Source: Rhizobium brockwellii (GTDB taxonomy: Bacteria; Pseudomonadota; Alphaproteobacteria; Rhizobiales; Rhizobiaceae). Taken from it: a DNA stretch of 64,000 nt. Shown here one piece after another: positions 17,031 to 26,731 of this stretch; within the stretch, counting starts at the first letter, position 1; each line of letters begins with the position of its first letter. Below the pieces are notes generated by a model. It searched no databases, was not told the DNA's origin, and saw only the letters and a list, made by a program, of their open reading frames with translations. Where the stretch lies: the NCBI RefSeq assembly GCF_000769405.2, contig NZ_CP053439.1:2604001-2668000 (forward strand). Direction: 5' to 3'. Position numbers and translations under genes: made by a program.

Positions 17031-18026
17031 ATGCGTGAAGCCTTGTCCGAAAATCCAGACGCTGCGGGTGTTGCGCGCGACGACGTGCTGTCGGCGCTGC
17101 TGTCGACGATCCGCCTTTCGGGATCGCTGCAGTTTTGCTTCATGCCGACGGGCGACTGGCAGACCGATGCCACGCCGGCCTTAGCGAGCCTTTCGGCCAA
17201 GGCCTCGGGCACGATGCCGTTTCACATCGTTGTGGAGGGCCGCTGCTGGCTGAAGACTGAAGGCGAAGAGACCGAGCTGGAGGCCGGCGACGTGCTGGTC
17301 TTCCCCTTCGGCACCGGCCATCGGCTCGGCGCAGGCACAGACGGCAGGCTGGTACTGCCGACACGCGATCTGCCGCAGAAGCCATGGCGTGAGATTCCCG
17401 TGCTGCGCTACGGCGACGAAACACAGGACGTGCGGCTGCTCTGCGGCTATCTCCAGTGGGATGGGCTGAGCTTCGCGCCGCTTCGGCAGTCGTTGCCGAG
17501 CCTTATCCATGTCAGGACGCGGGCCGCCAATGACGGCGGCTGGCTGCGCGCCACCATCCGCCAGATGGTCGAGGAGGTCGACCGGCCGCGCGCCGGCGGC
17601 GTCTCGATGCTGCCGCGGCTGACCGAAATCATCTTCATCGAAATTCTGCGCCACCAGATTATGATGGCAGAGCCAAGCTCGGTCGGCTGGCTGGCAGCCC
17701 TCGCCGACCCCTCACTCTCGCGCTGCCTTTCCCTCATTCACGACGATCCCAGGCGTGATTGGTCGTTGGTGCAACTGGCGGAGGCCTCCGGTCTGTCACG
17801 CAGCGCGCTGGCCGACCGCTTCCAGGCAATGCTCTCGACCTCACCGATCCGCTATATCAGGGACTGGCGGCTCTACCTCGCAAGCGTGGCGCTCGCCACG
17901 TCAGGCCAACCGATCGCGGCGATAGCTTACGAGGCCGGCTATGCCACCGAAGCCGCCTTCAACCGCGCCTTCTCCCGCGCCTTCGCCACCCCACCAGCCG
18001 CCTGGCGGGCGACGGCGCGGGCGTAG
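17031..18026 (+). CDS. AraC-family regulator with cupin sensor domain
   Basis: A 331-aa regulator. The N-terminal half is an AraC cupin-type binding domain (FHIVVEGRCWL and ELEAGDVLVFPFGTGHRL) and the last 100 residues hold two helix-turn-helix motifs (LAEASGLSRSALADRF; IAAIAYEAGYATEAAFNRAF). ATG 17031 is preferred over a TTG three codons earlier. It is divergent from dsrE with 94 bp between the starts, so the dsrE-blh pair is a likely target. Effector unknown. Confidence 0.85.
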   Translation: MREALSENPDAAGVARDDVLSALLSTIRLSGSLQFCFMPTGDWQTDATPALASLSAKASGTMPFHIVVEGRCWLKTEGEETELEAGDVLVFPFGTGHRLGAGTDGRLVLPTRDLPQKPWREIPVLRYGDETQDVRLLCGYLQWDGLSFAPLRQSLPSLIHVRTRAANDGGWLRATIRQMVEEVDRPRAGGVSMLPRLTEIIFIEILRHQIMMAEPSSVGWLAALADPSLSRCLSLIHDDPRRDWSLVQLAEASGLSRSALADRFQAMLSTSPIRYIRDWRLYLASVALATSGQPIAAIAYEAGYATEAAFNRAFSRAFATPPAAWRATARA

Positions 18027-18151
18027 AGAGTGATCGGCTCAATAAGCGCCAATGCTCAAGAGAGGTTGGCAGGAAGAAGCCGTGACACCCATGGGTGGAA
18101 AGAATCAAAGGATGCGCTAATTAGATCCACCATCAAAATCTGGAGCGCGCC

Positions 18152-19624
18152 TTGGATTCCGAATCCCCTCAGCCACTCACAGCTCGCTTTCCTGTCGGTG
18201 GCGGGGAAATTGGCCGACTGATCCAGACCCGCGACTGGAGCAAAACGCCGCTCGGTCCTCTCGACCTCTGGCCGCAAAGCCTGAAGACGGCCACCAACAT
18301 GCTCCTGCTTTCACCCGTGCCGATCGTTCTTCTCTGGGGCGAAGATGGTGTGATGATCTACAACGACGCCTATTCCGTCTTCGCAGGCAGCCGCCATCCT
18401 GATCTTCTTGGTTCGAAGGTCCGCGAGGGCTGGAGCGAAATTGCCGATTTCAATGACAATGTGATGAAAGTCGGACTGTCGGGGAAAACGCTCGCCTACG
18501 AGAACCAGGAGCTGACGCTGTTGCGGCACGGCAGTCCGGCTCCCGTCTGGATGAACCTCGACTATTCGCCGGTCCTGGACGAAAGCGGAAAACCCGCCGG
18601 CGTCATCGCCATCGTCGTCGAAACCACGAAAAGCGTCCTTGCCCAGCGCCGGCTGCGCGAGAGCGAAGAGCGGTTCAGAGCATTCACGACCGCAACGACC
18701 GATATCGTCTACCGTATGAGCGCCGACTGGAAGGAGATGCAGCAGCTCGACGGTCGCAACGTTCTCGCCGACACGGCCAATCCAACTGTTGCGTGGCAGG
18801 AGGCCTATCTGTTTCCCGAGGACATTCCCGCGATCCAGGCGGTGATCGACGAGGCCATATCAAGCAAGGGTGTTTTCGAATGCGAGCATCGCGTCCGCCG
18901 CGCCGACGGCGGCACCGGGTGGGTGCTGTCGCGGGCCGTCCCGCTCTTGAACGACGCAGGCGCCATCGTCGAATGGTTTGGGGCAGCGACCGATATCACC
19001 GAGCGGCGACGCAAACAGCAACAGCTGGAACTTGTCGTTCATGAGCTCAACCATCGCGTCAAGAACAATCTGGCCATGGTGCAGGCTTTTGCGTACCGCA
19101 CCTTCCGGGATGCCGAAGACATGCCTCGTGCCCTGGACAGTTTCACCGCGCGGCTGGTGTCGCTCGGTCGTGCCAATGATCTGTTGACGGGAGAGCTGTG
19201 GAGCAGCGCCTCCTTGAAACAGACGCTCGATCAGGCGACCGTTCCGCATCGGCCCGACGGCGGGCGATGGGAGCTGACCGGAGACGATATAAGGGTGTCC
19301 GCAAAGACGGCGCTGGCGCTGACCATGGCCTTTCACGAACTCGGCACAAATGCCGTCCGCCATGGCGCTTGGTCGAATGACGGCGGCGCCGTCCGCGTCA
19401 AATGCTCCCTCCAAATCATCGGCGACGGAACGCAACGCTACCGCATAGCCTGGGACGAACATGGCGGGCCGCGTGTCGAACAACCGAAGAGGAGGGGATT
19501 CGGCACGGTCCTCATCCAGCGCGGCCTTGCCACGGAGACCGGAGGCAGTGTGGATATTTCGTTTGCCGAAACGGGCTTTTCCTTCCGTCTCGAAGCGCCC
19601 GCAGACCGTCTCCGGAACGAATGA
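18152..19624 (+). CDS. PAS-containing HWE/HisKA_2 sensor histidine kinase
   Basis: A 490-aa soluble kinase with two PAS domains (about 25-165 and 170-285), no membrane helix, and an HWE-type transmitter. The H-box reads ELNHRVKNNLAMV (His near 301), the N-box FHELGTNAVRHGAWS, and the C-terminus has GFGTVLI. The start appears to be TTG 18152 with GGAG seven bases upstream, because the conserved N-terminal block GEIGRLIQTRDWSKTPLGPL begins before the first ATG. The receiver gene follows immediately, so they probably form a signalling pair; the input signal is unknown. Confidence 0.88.
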   Translation: MDSESPQPLTARFPVGGGEIGRLIQTRDWSKTPLGPLDLWPQSLKTATNMLLLSPVPIVLLWGEDGVMIYNDAYSVFAGSRHPDLLGSKVREGWSEIADFNDNVMKVGLSGKTLAYENQELTLLRHGSPAPVWMNLDYSPVLDESGKPAGVIAIVVETTKSVLAQRRLRESEERFRAFTTATTDIVYRMSADWKEMQQLDGRNVLADTANPTVAWQEAYLFPEDIPAIQAVIDEAISSKGVFECEHRVRRADGGTGWVLSRAVPLLNDAGAIVEWFGAATDITERRRKQQQLELVVHELNHRVKNNLAMVQAFAYRTFRDAEDMPRALDSFTARLVSLGRANDLLTGELWSSASLKQTLDQATVPHRPDGGRWELTGDDIRVSAKTALALTMAFHELGTNAVRHGAWSNDGGAVRVKCSLQIIGDGTQRYRIAWDEHGGPRVEQPKRRGFGTVLIQRGLATETGGSVDISFAETGFSFRLEAPADRLRNE

Positions 19625-19625
19625 C

Positions 19626-19970
19626 ATGGCCAAGCGCGTTCTTGTCGTTGAAGATGAAATGACCATCGCCATGATGATCGAGGACATGCTCATGGACCTC
19701 GGTCACGAGGTTGTCGCAACAGCCGCGCGTTTGCCCACGGCGCTGGAGGTTGCCGCCGACGGCAATCTCGATTTTGTCATTCTCGATGTGAACCTGGCCG
19801 GGCATCAGTCATTCCCGGTGGCGGCAGTCCTTCAGCAGCGCGGTATCCCGTTTGCCTTCGCAACCGGATATGGGCCAGCGGGTATCGACCCCGCCTTTGC
19901 CGGCCCACCGGTGCTGACCAAGCCGTTCACAACTGCCGATCTTGCCGCTGTCATCGAAACTGTCAGCTGA
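19626..19970 (+). CDS. Single-domain response regulator
   Basis: A 114-aa CheY-like receiver with no output domain. Acidic pocket residues are Glu9-Asp10, the phosphoacceptor is Asp54 (VILDVNL) and the conserved lysine is Lys99 (LTKPF). The ATG at 19626 lies one base after the kinase stop. Such stand-alone receivers next to HWE kinases often act as phosphate relays or sinks in rhizobial stress signalling. Confidence 0.87.
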   Translation: MAKRVLVVEDEMTIAMMIEDMLMDLGHEVVATAARLPTALEVAADGNLDFVILDVNLAGHQSFPVAAVLQQRGIPFAFATGYGPAGIDPAFAGPPVLTKPFTTADLAAVIETVS

Positions 19971-20077
19971 GACCCAAGAGGGCCGATGCCCAAGTCCAAG
20001 ATCCGTTCCAATGAGAGGTGTTGTGGCGGGCGATGGCGCAGGGCTGAACTGGATCCGATCGACACCCTGATGATCGA

Positions 20078-20560
20078 TCAGCGCGGTTGCGGACCTGTCA
20101 ATCCGAGGGCCAGCGTGATGTCGTTGACGATCCCCAGTCGCGCTTCGATCACCGCGATTTTTTCAGGCGTATCGGCACCAAAAGCCTCGATATCGAGGAA
20201 CAATTGCTCGCAGCCACCTGGCGTGACCGTGCCGAACATCTGGCCGGGTTCGTCGCCTATGTTTCGCCAGCTGTGCGGTACATGTGGCGGCAGAACGACG
20301 ACGGTTCCCACAGGCGCGTCGAACGCCTCGTCGCCGCATTGGAATCGATAGAGCCCGCGGATGACCCGAAAGACTTCGATCTCCCGGGTGTGCGTGTGCG
20401 GGGCCGGACCGTGACCGGGCGGCGTGAAGGTTTCCCACATCCCGAACGCGCCGCCGGTCTCGGCGGCCGTGGCATGGATGACGATCCTCGCGCCAAACGG
20501 CGTCCGCGCTACGCGCTCCTTGTCGGGCAAAGAGACGACGGCGTTCCTGAAACTCGACAT
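20078..20560 (-). CDS. Cupin-domain protein
   Basis: A 160-aa protein with a single cupin barrel (about residues 30-115). The metal-type motif is HTHTREIEVFRVIRG with a second motif PPHVPHSWRN. The start at ATG 20560 has GGGAGGTGG directly upstream; longer readings lack support. It follows a VOC-family gene by 43 bp on the same strand, so the two may be co-transcribed. Catalytic role, if any, is unknown. Confidence 0.78.
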   Translation of the reverse strand: MSSFRNAVVSLPDKERVARTPFGARIVIHATAAETGGAFGMWETFTPPGHGPAPHTHTREIEVFRVIRGLYRFQCGDEAFDAPVGTVVVLPPHVPHSWRNIGDEPGQMFGTVTPGGCEQLFLDIEAFGADTPEKIAVIEARLGIVNDITLALGLTGPQPR

Positions 20561-20603
20561 ATCCACCTCCCCCTCGTGCATTCTTTGAGCGGAGCCCTGC
20601 GCC

Positions 20604-20984
20604 TCACCCTTGCGGCGCCGGCTCATTGAGCATCGCTTCGATATTGTATTCGTCGGGATCGAGAACGAAGCAGGCATAATAATTCTCTTCATATTCCGGC
20701 CGCGGGCCGGGCGCGCCATTGTCCCGGGCGCCGGCTTCGAGCGCGGCCCGATAAAACGCCTCGACCTCCGCCCTGCTCCGAACCCGGAAGGCAACGTGCA
20801 CACGCGTCAGAGGCGACTTGTCGTCGGTGTGCTGGATCTCGAACAGACTGCCGCCGACATCGAAGGCCCAGAACACGCCCTCCTTCCCGAAGGAGAGGCG
20901 ATAACCCAGAGGTTCGAAAGCGCGCTCATAGAACAATTTGCTCCTCTCAAGGTCACTCACTGCGATGGTGATATGATCGATCAT
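20604..20984 (-). CDS. VOC-family (glyoxalase/dioxygenase-like) protein
   Basis: A 126-aa protein with the vicinal-oxygen-chelate fold. It begins MIDHITIAVSDLERSKLFYE, giving one metal-site His, and includes VHVAFRV and ACFVLDPDEYNIEAML near the end, giving a second His and a terminal Glu. Members include glyoxalase I, fosfomycin-resistance enzymes and extradiol dioxygenases; this one resembles the uncharacterised lactoylglutathione lyase-like group. It lies upstream of the cupin gene in a likely two-gene unit. Confidence 0.85.
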   Translation of the reverse strand: MIDHITIAVSDLERSKLFYERAFEPLGYRLSFGKEGVFWAFDVGGSLFEIQHTDDKSPLTRVHVAFRVRSRAEVEAFYRAALEAGARDNGAPGPRPEYEENYYACFVLDPDEYNIEAMLNEPAPQG

Positions 20985-21143
20985 GCCGTGCCCTCCCTAT
21001 CGTTCCAGCGCCCCATCATAGTTGAATCTCGGCAGCGGAAAAACAGACAAAGCCCACCCGATATCCTGCCAATGCCGCCCGCCGTCAGCTCTTTCCGGCC
21101 GCTCGACCAGCAGCCGGCGCGTCCGCGCAGTCGAACATTCGGA

Positions 21144-21407
21144 CTATCGCATTGACATCAACTTCGTCATCAACCCTGCTTTGATTTCGAGCACGGGTCG
21201 ATTGTCCTGGGGATGACCGATGTCATCCCGGGGATAACCGATGTCCCTCAGCTGATCGGGTGTCAACTCTGCCAGTGCCTTCCGTCTAACCACGGCCCGC
21301 CGCCACGCCCTCAGGGCTGCGACGATGGTTGCCACGCTGTTCTGCCCGGACCCGAACACCTGTCTTTCCGGCGCGCTGATGCCGGCCTGAGTTTCCGTGT
21401 GAGCCAT
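21144..21407 (-). CDS. DUF1127 small protein with extended C-terminus
   Basis: An 87-aa protein. Residues about 30-66 form the DUF1127 helix-rich motif (ALRAWRRAVVRRKALAELTPDQLRDIGYP). Some short DUF1127 proteins in Agrobacterium and other alphaproteobacteria bind RNA or affect phosphate and carbon metabolism. The start at ATG 21407 follows GGGAGACTG. Unusually, the DIGYPRD heptad is repeated as DIGHPQD from a 21-bp tandem duplication (21208-21249), and 20 more residues follow. Confidence 0.8.
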   Translation of the reverse strand: MAHTETQAGISAPERQVFGSGQNSVATIVAALRAWRRAVVRRKALAELTPDQLRDIGYPRDDIGHPQDNRPVLEIKAGLMTKLMSMR

Positions 21408-21583
21408 TTTCAGTCTCCCATTTGTGAGATTTGCAAGTGGGAGCCTGACACGCGGGCGTATTCCGGCTGTTCGGTTCAGCGTGAACGGCCAGGAAAACCT
21501 CGACAAGCCGGCGCTAAATCGGTGTTAAATCGATCTGCCGAAATGCTATTCTGCGGTAGCGGTCGAAATCTGGGAGACGATCT

Positions 21584-23596
21584 GTGCGCATCAGGTTGCT
21601 GGGTGGCCTTGAAGTGACGTCCCGGGAGCACCGGCAAGTCCGTTTCACCACGCGCAAAGCCTCGCTTCTCTTCGCAGCCCTCATCCTCGGTGGCCGCCGC
21701 GGCTATCGCAGGGAACTGCTTTCCGAAGCCTTCTGGCCAGGACGAAGCAATGAGCAAGCCCGCAACAGCCTGCGCCAGGCGCTGGTCGATATCAGGCGAT
21801 CGTTCCCGGCCGGCGGAGATGCCACCGTCTACATCGACGGGGATCAGGAGACCGTCGCGCTGATAACAGGTCCTGATGAAACCGACATTTCGATCTTCGA
21901 CCGCAAACTGGAGGCCGGCCGGACGGCCGATCTCGCCTTCGCCGCCGATCTCTACCGCGGCGAGGTGCTCGCAGGCGAGACCATTCCGGACGGGCTGGAT
22001 GAGTGGTTTGGACCTTACCAGAGCACATATCAACGCAAGGCGCTGCAGCTGGTGGAGCGGTTGAGCCTCGCGTTCTCCGAGCCGGGCTCGGCGGAAGAAT
22101 CGGCTTGCGAAGGGCTCGCCGAAAGGCTGCTGGCTGTGGACCCGACCATGGAGGCCGCCCATCGGGCGCTGATGCGGATCCACGCTCTCAGGGGTCACGA
22201 AAACGCGGCCCTGCGCCAGTTCGAAGCCTGTCGGGCGTTCTTGAGGAAGCATCTTCAGGCTGAACCCGAGGCAGAGACCTCCTCCCTGGCCGCTTCGCTG
22301 CAATCGCGCCAGGGATCCGAACATCGGCGGACCACACCGAGCCTCGACCTCGTGCCGCAGCCGCAGGCCATCTCAGCCCCTGTGAAACATCACGATAGGC
22401 CATCGGTTGCCGTATTGCCGTTTCAGAATTTGAGCGGCGACGCGGAGCAGGAATATTTCGCCGACGGCATCGTTGAGGACATCACCATCGCGCTTGCTCA
22501 ATTCCGTCACCTCTACGTCATCGCACGGAATTCGAGCTTCACCTATAAAGGTCAGGCGGTCGATATAAAGCAGGTCGGGCGTGAGTTGGACGTACGCTAT
22601 GTAGTCGAAGGAAGTGTGCGCCGGACCGGTGACCGTCTGCGCATTGCCGGGCAGCTCATCGACACGTCGACCGGTGCGCATCTTTGGGCCGATCGTTTTG
22701 ACGGAACCCTGGCGAATGTCTTCGATCTTCAGGATCAGGTCGCATCGAGCATCGTCGGCGCCATAACGCCGAAAGTGGAGGAGGCTGAGATCGAGCGTGC
22801 CAAACGCAAGCCGACCGAGAGCCTCGACGCCTACGACTACTATCTCCGCGGCCTGGCGGCCTTCGACCGGACGGTCACCAACAGATCGGTCATCGACGAG
22901 GCCCTGCGGCTTTTCATGGAGGCGATCGAGCGTGACCCGGAATTCGCCATAGCCCATGCCCGCGCGGCACGCTGCTACGCTACGCGAAAGAGTAACGGCT
23001 GGATGCTCAATCCCGCAGACGAGACTGCCGAAGCCACCCGGCTGGCCCGGAGAGCGGTCGAACTCGGCTGGGACGATGCGGTTGCGCTCACCTACGGCGG
23101 ATATGTTATCGGTTATGTCGGCGGCGACCTCGATGACAGTGCGGCCTGCATCGATCGCGCAGTCTTTCTCAATCCGAACCTGGCCGCGGCGCTCGGCGTC
23201 AGCAGCTGGGTGAAGGCTTGCCTCGGCGAGCCCGATAAGGCCGTCGAACACGCAGCCCTTGCCATGCGCCTCAGCCCTTTGGATCCGCGCCTCTTTGCCT
23301 GGCAGTTCAACACCGGGCTCGCGCATTTTTGCGCCAGTCACTATGACGATGCTGCCGCCTGGGCAGGAAAATCGCTGCACCACCAGCCAAATTACCCGAG
23401 CGCCATGCGCGTGATGGCGGCGAGCCAGGCCATGGCCGGGCGGCTTGTGCAAGCCCGCGAAACGATCGTTCGCCTGTGCCTTATGGACCCCGCCCTCCGG
23501 CTTTCCAATCTCGCCGACGTACTGCCGCCATTCCGGCGACCGGACGATCGCAATCGATATATCGAGGCTCTCAGGATGGCGGGACTGCCGGAGTAG
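21584..23596 (+). CDS. BTAD/SARP-like regulator with TolB-like and TPR domains
   Basis: A 670-aa protein, start GTG 21584. Residues 1-90 resemble a winged-helix of SARP type (LLGGLEVTSRE; RKASLLFAALI), 95-245 a bacterial transcriptional activation domain (BTAD), about 265-395 the FlgO/TolB N-terminal-like module often seen next to adenylate cyclases (PSVAVLPFQNLSGD; YFADGIVEDI), and 410-665 TPR-like helices. No cyclase catalytic domain is present. This architecture is common in Rhizobiales, with largely unknown targets. It is monocistronic. Confidence 0.82.
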   Translation: MRIRLLGGLEVTSREHRQVRFTTRKASLLFAALILGGRRGYRRELLSEAFWPGRSNEQARNSLRQALVDIRRSFPAGGDATVYIDGDQETVALITGPDETDISIFDRKLEAGRTADLAFAADLYRGEVLAGETIPDGLDEWFGPYQSTYQRKALQLVERLSLAFSEPGSAEESACEGLAERLLAVDPTMEAAHRALMRIHALRGHENAALRQFEACRAFLRKHLQAEPEAETSSLAASLQSRQGSEHRRTTPSLDLVPQPQAISAPVKHHDRPSVAVLPFQNLSGDAEQEYFADGIVEDITIALAQFRHLYVIARNSSFTYKGQAVDIKQVGRELDVRYVVEGSVRRTGDRLRIAGQLIDTSTGAHLWADRFDGTLANVFDLQDQVASSIVGAITPKVEEAEIERAKRKPTESLDAYDYYLRGLAAFDRTVTNRSVIDEALRLFMEAIERDPEFAIAHARAARCYATRKSNGWMLNPADETAEATRLARRAVELGWDDAVALTYGGYVIGYVGGDLDDSAACIDRAVFLNPNLAAALGVSSWVKACLGEPDKAVEHAALAMRLSPLDPRLFAWQFNTGLAHFCASHYDDAAAWAGKSLHHQPNYPSAMRVMAASQAMAGRLVQARETIVRLCLMDPALRLSNLADVLPPFRRPDDRNRYIEALRMAGLPE

Positions 23597-23704
23597 CTGC
23601 CGCTTCAGCGGCTTCTTCAGAACGAAGGGGGGCATGCCGGGTTATTGCCGACCCCCTATCGGCTAATTGCGAGACGATGCTGCTTCGTGCGAAATTGCCA
23701 TGCT

Positions 23705-24241
23705 ATGAATCACACGGGCGAAGTTCTCATTCTCACCGGGCCGCCGGGCTCGGGAAAAACCACGACGGCCGAGGCGCTCGCCGGCGAGCCCGGCTCGCCG
23801 AAGGTCCATCTTCATTGCGACGATTTCTGGCATTTCATCAAGAACGGGGTGATCCCGCCCTATCTGCCGGAAGCGCATGAACAGAATATCGTTGTCGTCG
23901 ACGTCTTGACGAAGGCGGCGACAGGCTATGCCGGCGGCGGCTATTTCGTCGTCGTCGACGGCATCGTCGGGCCGTGGTTCCTGGAACCGTTCCGGAAAAT
24001 CGCGGCACCCCTCCACTACGTGATTCTGCGCCCGCCGCTCGATGTCGCCATCCGGCGCTGCCGGGAGCGCGGCGGCAACACATTGACCGATCCCGGCCCC
24101 ATCGCAGAGCTCCATCGACAGTTTTCCTCGCTGGGTGCGTTTGAGCAACATGTTCTGTCGACGGATGGGCAAGACAGGAAAGAGACGCTGGGCGCGGTTA
24201 TCGAAGCCGTGCAAAGCGGATCCTTCCGGCTGGCGTCATGA
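23705..24241 (+). CDS. Small P-loop kinase/AAA-like ATPase
   Basis: A 178-aa protein with Walker A GPPGSGKTT (residues 12-20), followed by HLHCDDFWHFIK, the acceptor-site pattern of small-molecule kinases related to chloramphenicol phosphotransferase, zeta toxin and gluconate kinase. RCRERGG around residue 120 could be the lid. ATG 23705 is chosen as the conserved fold begins there. No antitoxin-like gene accompanies it, so a toxin role is unlikely. Substrate unknown. Confidence 0.75.
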   Translation: MNHTGEVLILTGPPGSGKTTTAEALAGEPGSPKVHLHCDDFWHFIKNGVIPPYLPEAHEQNIVVVDVLTKAATGYAGGGYFVVVDGIVGPWFLEPFRKIAAPLHYVILRPPLDVAIRRCRERGGNTLTDPGPIAELHRQFSSLGAFEQHVLSTDGQDRKETLGAVIEAVQSGSFRLAS

Positions 24242-24388
24242 CGCCAAGCCATCGACCTTCAGCGCAAACGTGCCCTCGCCCGCCCTTTGCAATTCGCCGC
24301 TTCCCAGTTCGCCGGGAGACATTCATGAACCGAACTCATAGGCCCATGCCGATATCACCGGCTAATCGATACCAGCCTTTGCCCTTAG

Positions 24389-25405
<1,017 letters not shown>

Positions 25406-25605
25406 AGCGACGCCCCTCAGTCGCCGACCGTAAACCCCCATGGCGAGGGATCGACCAATTCGAGCGGCGGCATCATTCCTTGAGGTCTACGGGGCGGCGT
25501 TTGACTTCGACGGCGGTGTCACGGCCCCGAGAAACCCGCAAAACCGCCCGCGAGAAAACGCGGACGGTTGCATTATCGTGCGGCATCCGCCTCAAGTGCG
25601 GATGA

Positions 25606-26034
25606 TCAGTCCTGCCCCTGCAGGCGATCCATCACCTGCAGTAGCAGATCGGCGCAGGCCTTCATCGGTTCGTCCTCAGCACATTTGAGATCGATCCGGG
25701 TGTTCCCATCCTCGATCCGGAAATGCGCTGCCTTGGACGGCGGTGGCGGCGGCGGGCGATGACCACGGAAGCCCATGTCGCCACGGAAGCCCATGTCGCC
25801 TCTCCGACCATGCCAGCGGTAATCGGGGCGATCTCCCGGCCGCGCATCCGGCCCGCCCATCATCGGCCCGTCGTCATCAGAGGCAGACGGAGACGGCGGC
25901 GGAGGCGGCGGCGAGCCGGGTTCGGCCGCTGCCGGTGGAGTTCCGGCGGATGGCGGCGGAGCGGGCGGCTGTTGGGCGAAGGCGGTGCCGGCCAGTGCGG
26001 CAAGGGCAATACCTGACAGGAGAAGTCGTTGCAT
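25606..26034 (-). CDS. Secreted proline-rich protein, 142 aa
   Basis: A signal peptide (residues 1-20, cleavage at AFAQ) is followed by a long Pro/Ala/Ser-rich stretch, an Asp/Arg/Gly-rich middle and a short C-terminal globular part with two Cys. A perfect 18-bp tandem duplication (25763-25798) encodes the hexapeptide repeat GDMGFR. AAGGAAC precedes ATG 26034. I do not recognise the family. It lies downstream of an OB-fold envelope protein on the same strand and may belong to that unit. Confidence 0.65.
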   Translation of the reverse strand: MQRLLLSGIALAALAGTAFAQQPPAPPPSAGTPPAAAEPGSPPPPPPSPSASDDDGPMMGGPDARPGDRPDYRWHGRRGDMGFRGDMGFRGHRPPPPPPSKAAHFRIEDGNTRIDLKCAEDEPMKACADLLLQVMDRLQGQD

Positions 26035-26103
26035 GGGGATCGTTCCTTTCGGAGTTATGAGGCGTGTCTGTAAACACCGCAGCGCGGCTTTGGTTCACGC
26101 CCG

Positions 26104-26586
26104 TCAGGGTCTGTGATCGAAATCGGCAAATCGTCTGTGCGGAGGACCTTTCGGCGGACGCAGCGCTTCGGTTCGTCCGTCCTGACGAACGAGGTAGCTC
26201 GCATGCACGAAGCCGTCGTCGAAGCGTCCCTGGACTGTGACTGCTTCATCCTTCGCGACAAGATCCCCATCCTCGCCAGCCCGGCCGGTTTCAACAAGCG
26301 CCTTGCCGCTGTCGTCCTGCAACACGAACTTGTTGCCGTAGATCTCGGCGACCTTGCCCTTGATGGTAACGAGGCTGGTGGCCGGCATGGCCGAAATCGC
26401 CACCGGCGTCAGCGGCGCCATCTCGGGGGTGGGACGCATCATTTTCACGGCGCCCGCGCCCCCGACAGCCCCGATGACAAGCGCCACGGCGGCGGCGATC
26501 ACGGGGATCGCCAGCCGGCGCTGTCTTGACGGCACGGGCGTGGCTGCGCCCTCGGAATGCGCGTTGTCCTGGTCTTCGTTCGGCAT
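26104..26586 (-). CDS. Membrane-anchored OB-fold protein (YgiW/BOF-like)
   Basis: A 160-aa protein with a short cytoplasmic part, one membrane helix (about 25-48) and a periplasmic domain of about 80 residues resembling the bacterial OB-fold: TIKGKVAEIYGNKFVLQDDSGKALVE, then EAVTVQGRFDDGFVHASYLV. AGGAGC lies before the ATG. It is divergent from a QseB/QseC-like two-component system, the same arrangement as ygiW-qseBC in E. coli. The BOF assignment is by eye. Confidence 0.62.
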   Translation of the reverse strand: MPNEDQDNAHSEGAATPVPSRQRRLAIPVIAAAVALVIGAVGGAGAVKMMRPTPEMAPLTPVAISAMPATSLVTIKGKVAEIYGNKFVLQDDSGKALVETGRAGEDGDLVAKDEAVTVQGRFDDGFVHASYLVRQDGRTEALRPPKGPPHRRFADFDHRP

Positions 26587-26731
26587 ATATCTGCTCCTTG
26601 CTTCAGTAATGACGGCAATCTAGCCGCCACACACCCTCGCCTGCCTGAACCTCTCCGTTCAGATTGAGTTAAGCTCGGCCCGATAGTTTTGGCCTGTCCC
26701 CTGAAACGCCCTGCGATGAAAGCCCTGCCCC

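Noticed and set aside
23598..23618. Small GC hairpin after the BTAD-type regulator
   Set aside because: Stem of only five pairs and no true T-run; too weak to call a terminator.
22373..23635. 420-codon open frame on the - strand
   Set aside because: Antisense to the BTAD-TolB-TPR gene, which has clear domain motifs; typical high-G+C shadow frame.
23705..24241. Zeta-toxin of a toxin-antitoxin pair
   Set aside because: The P-loop kinase resembles zeta toxins only generally and no epsilon-like antitoxin lies upstream.
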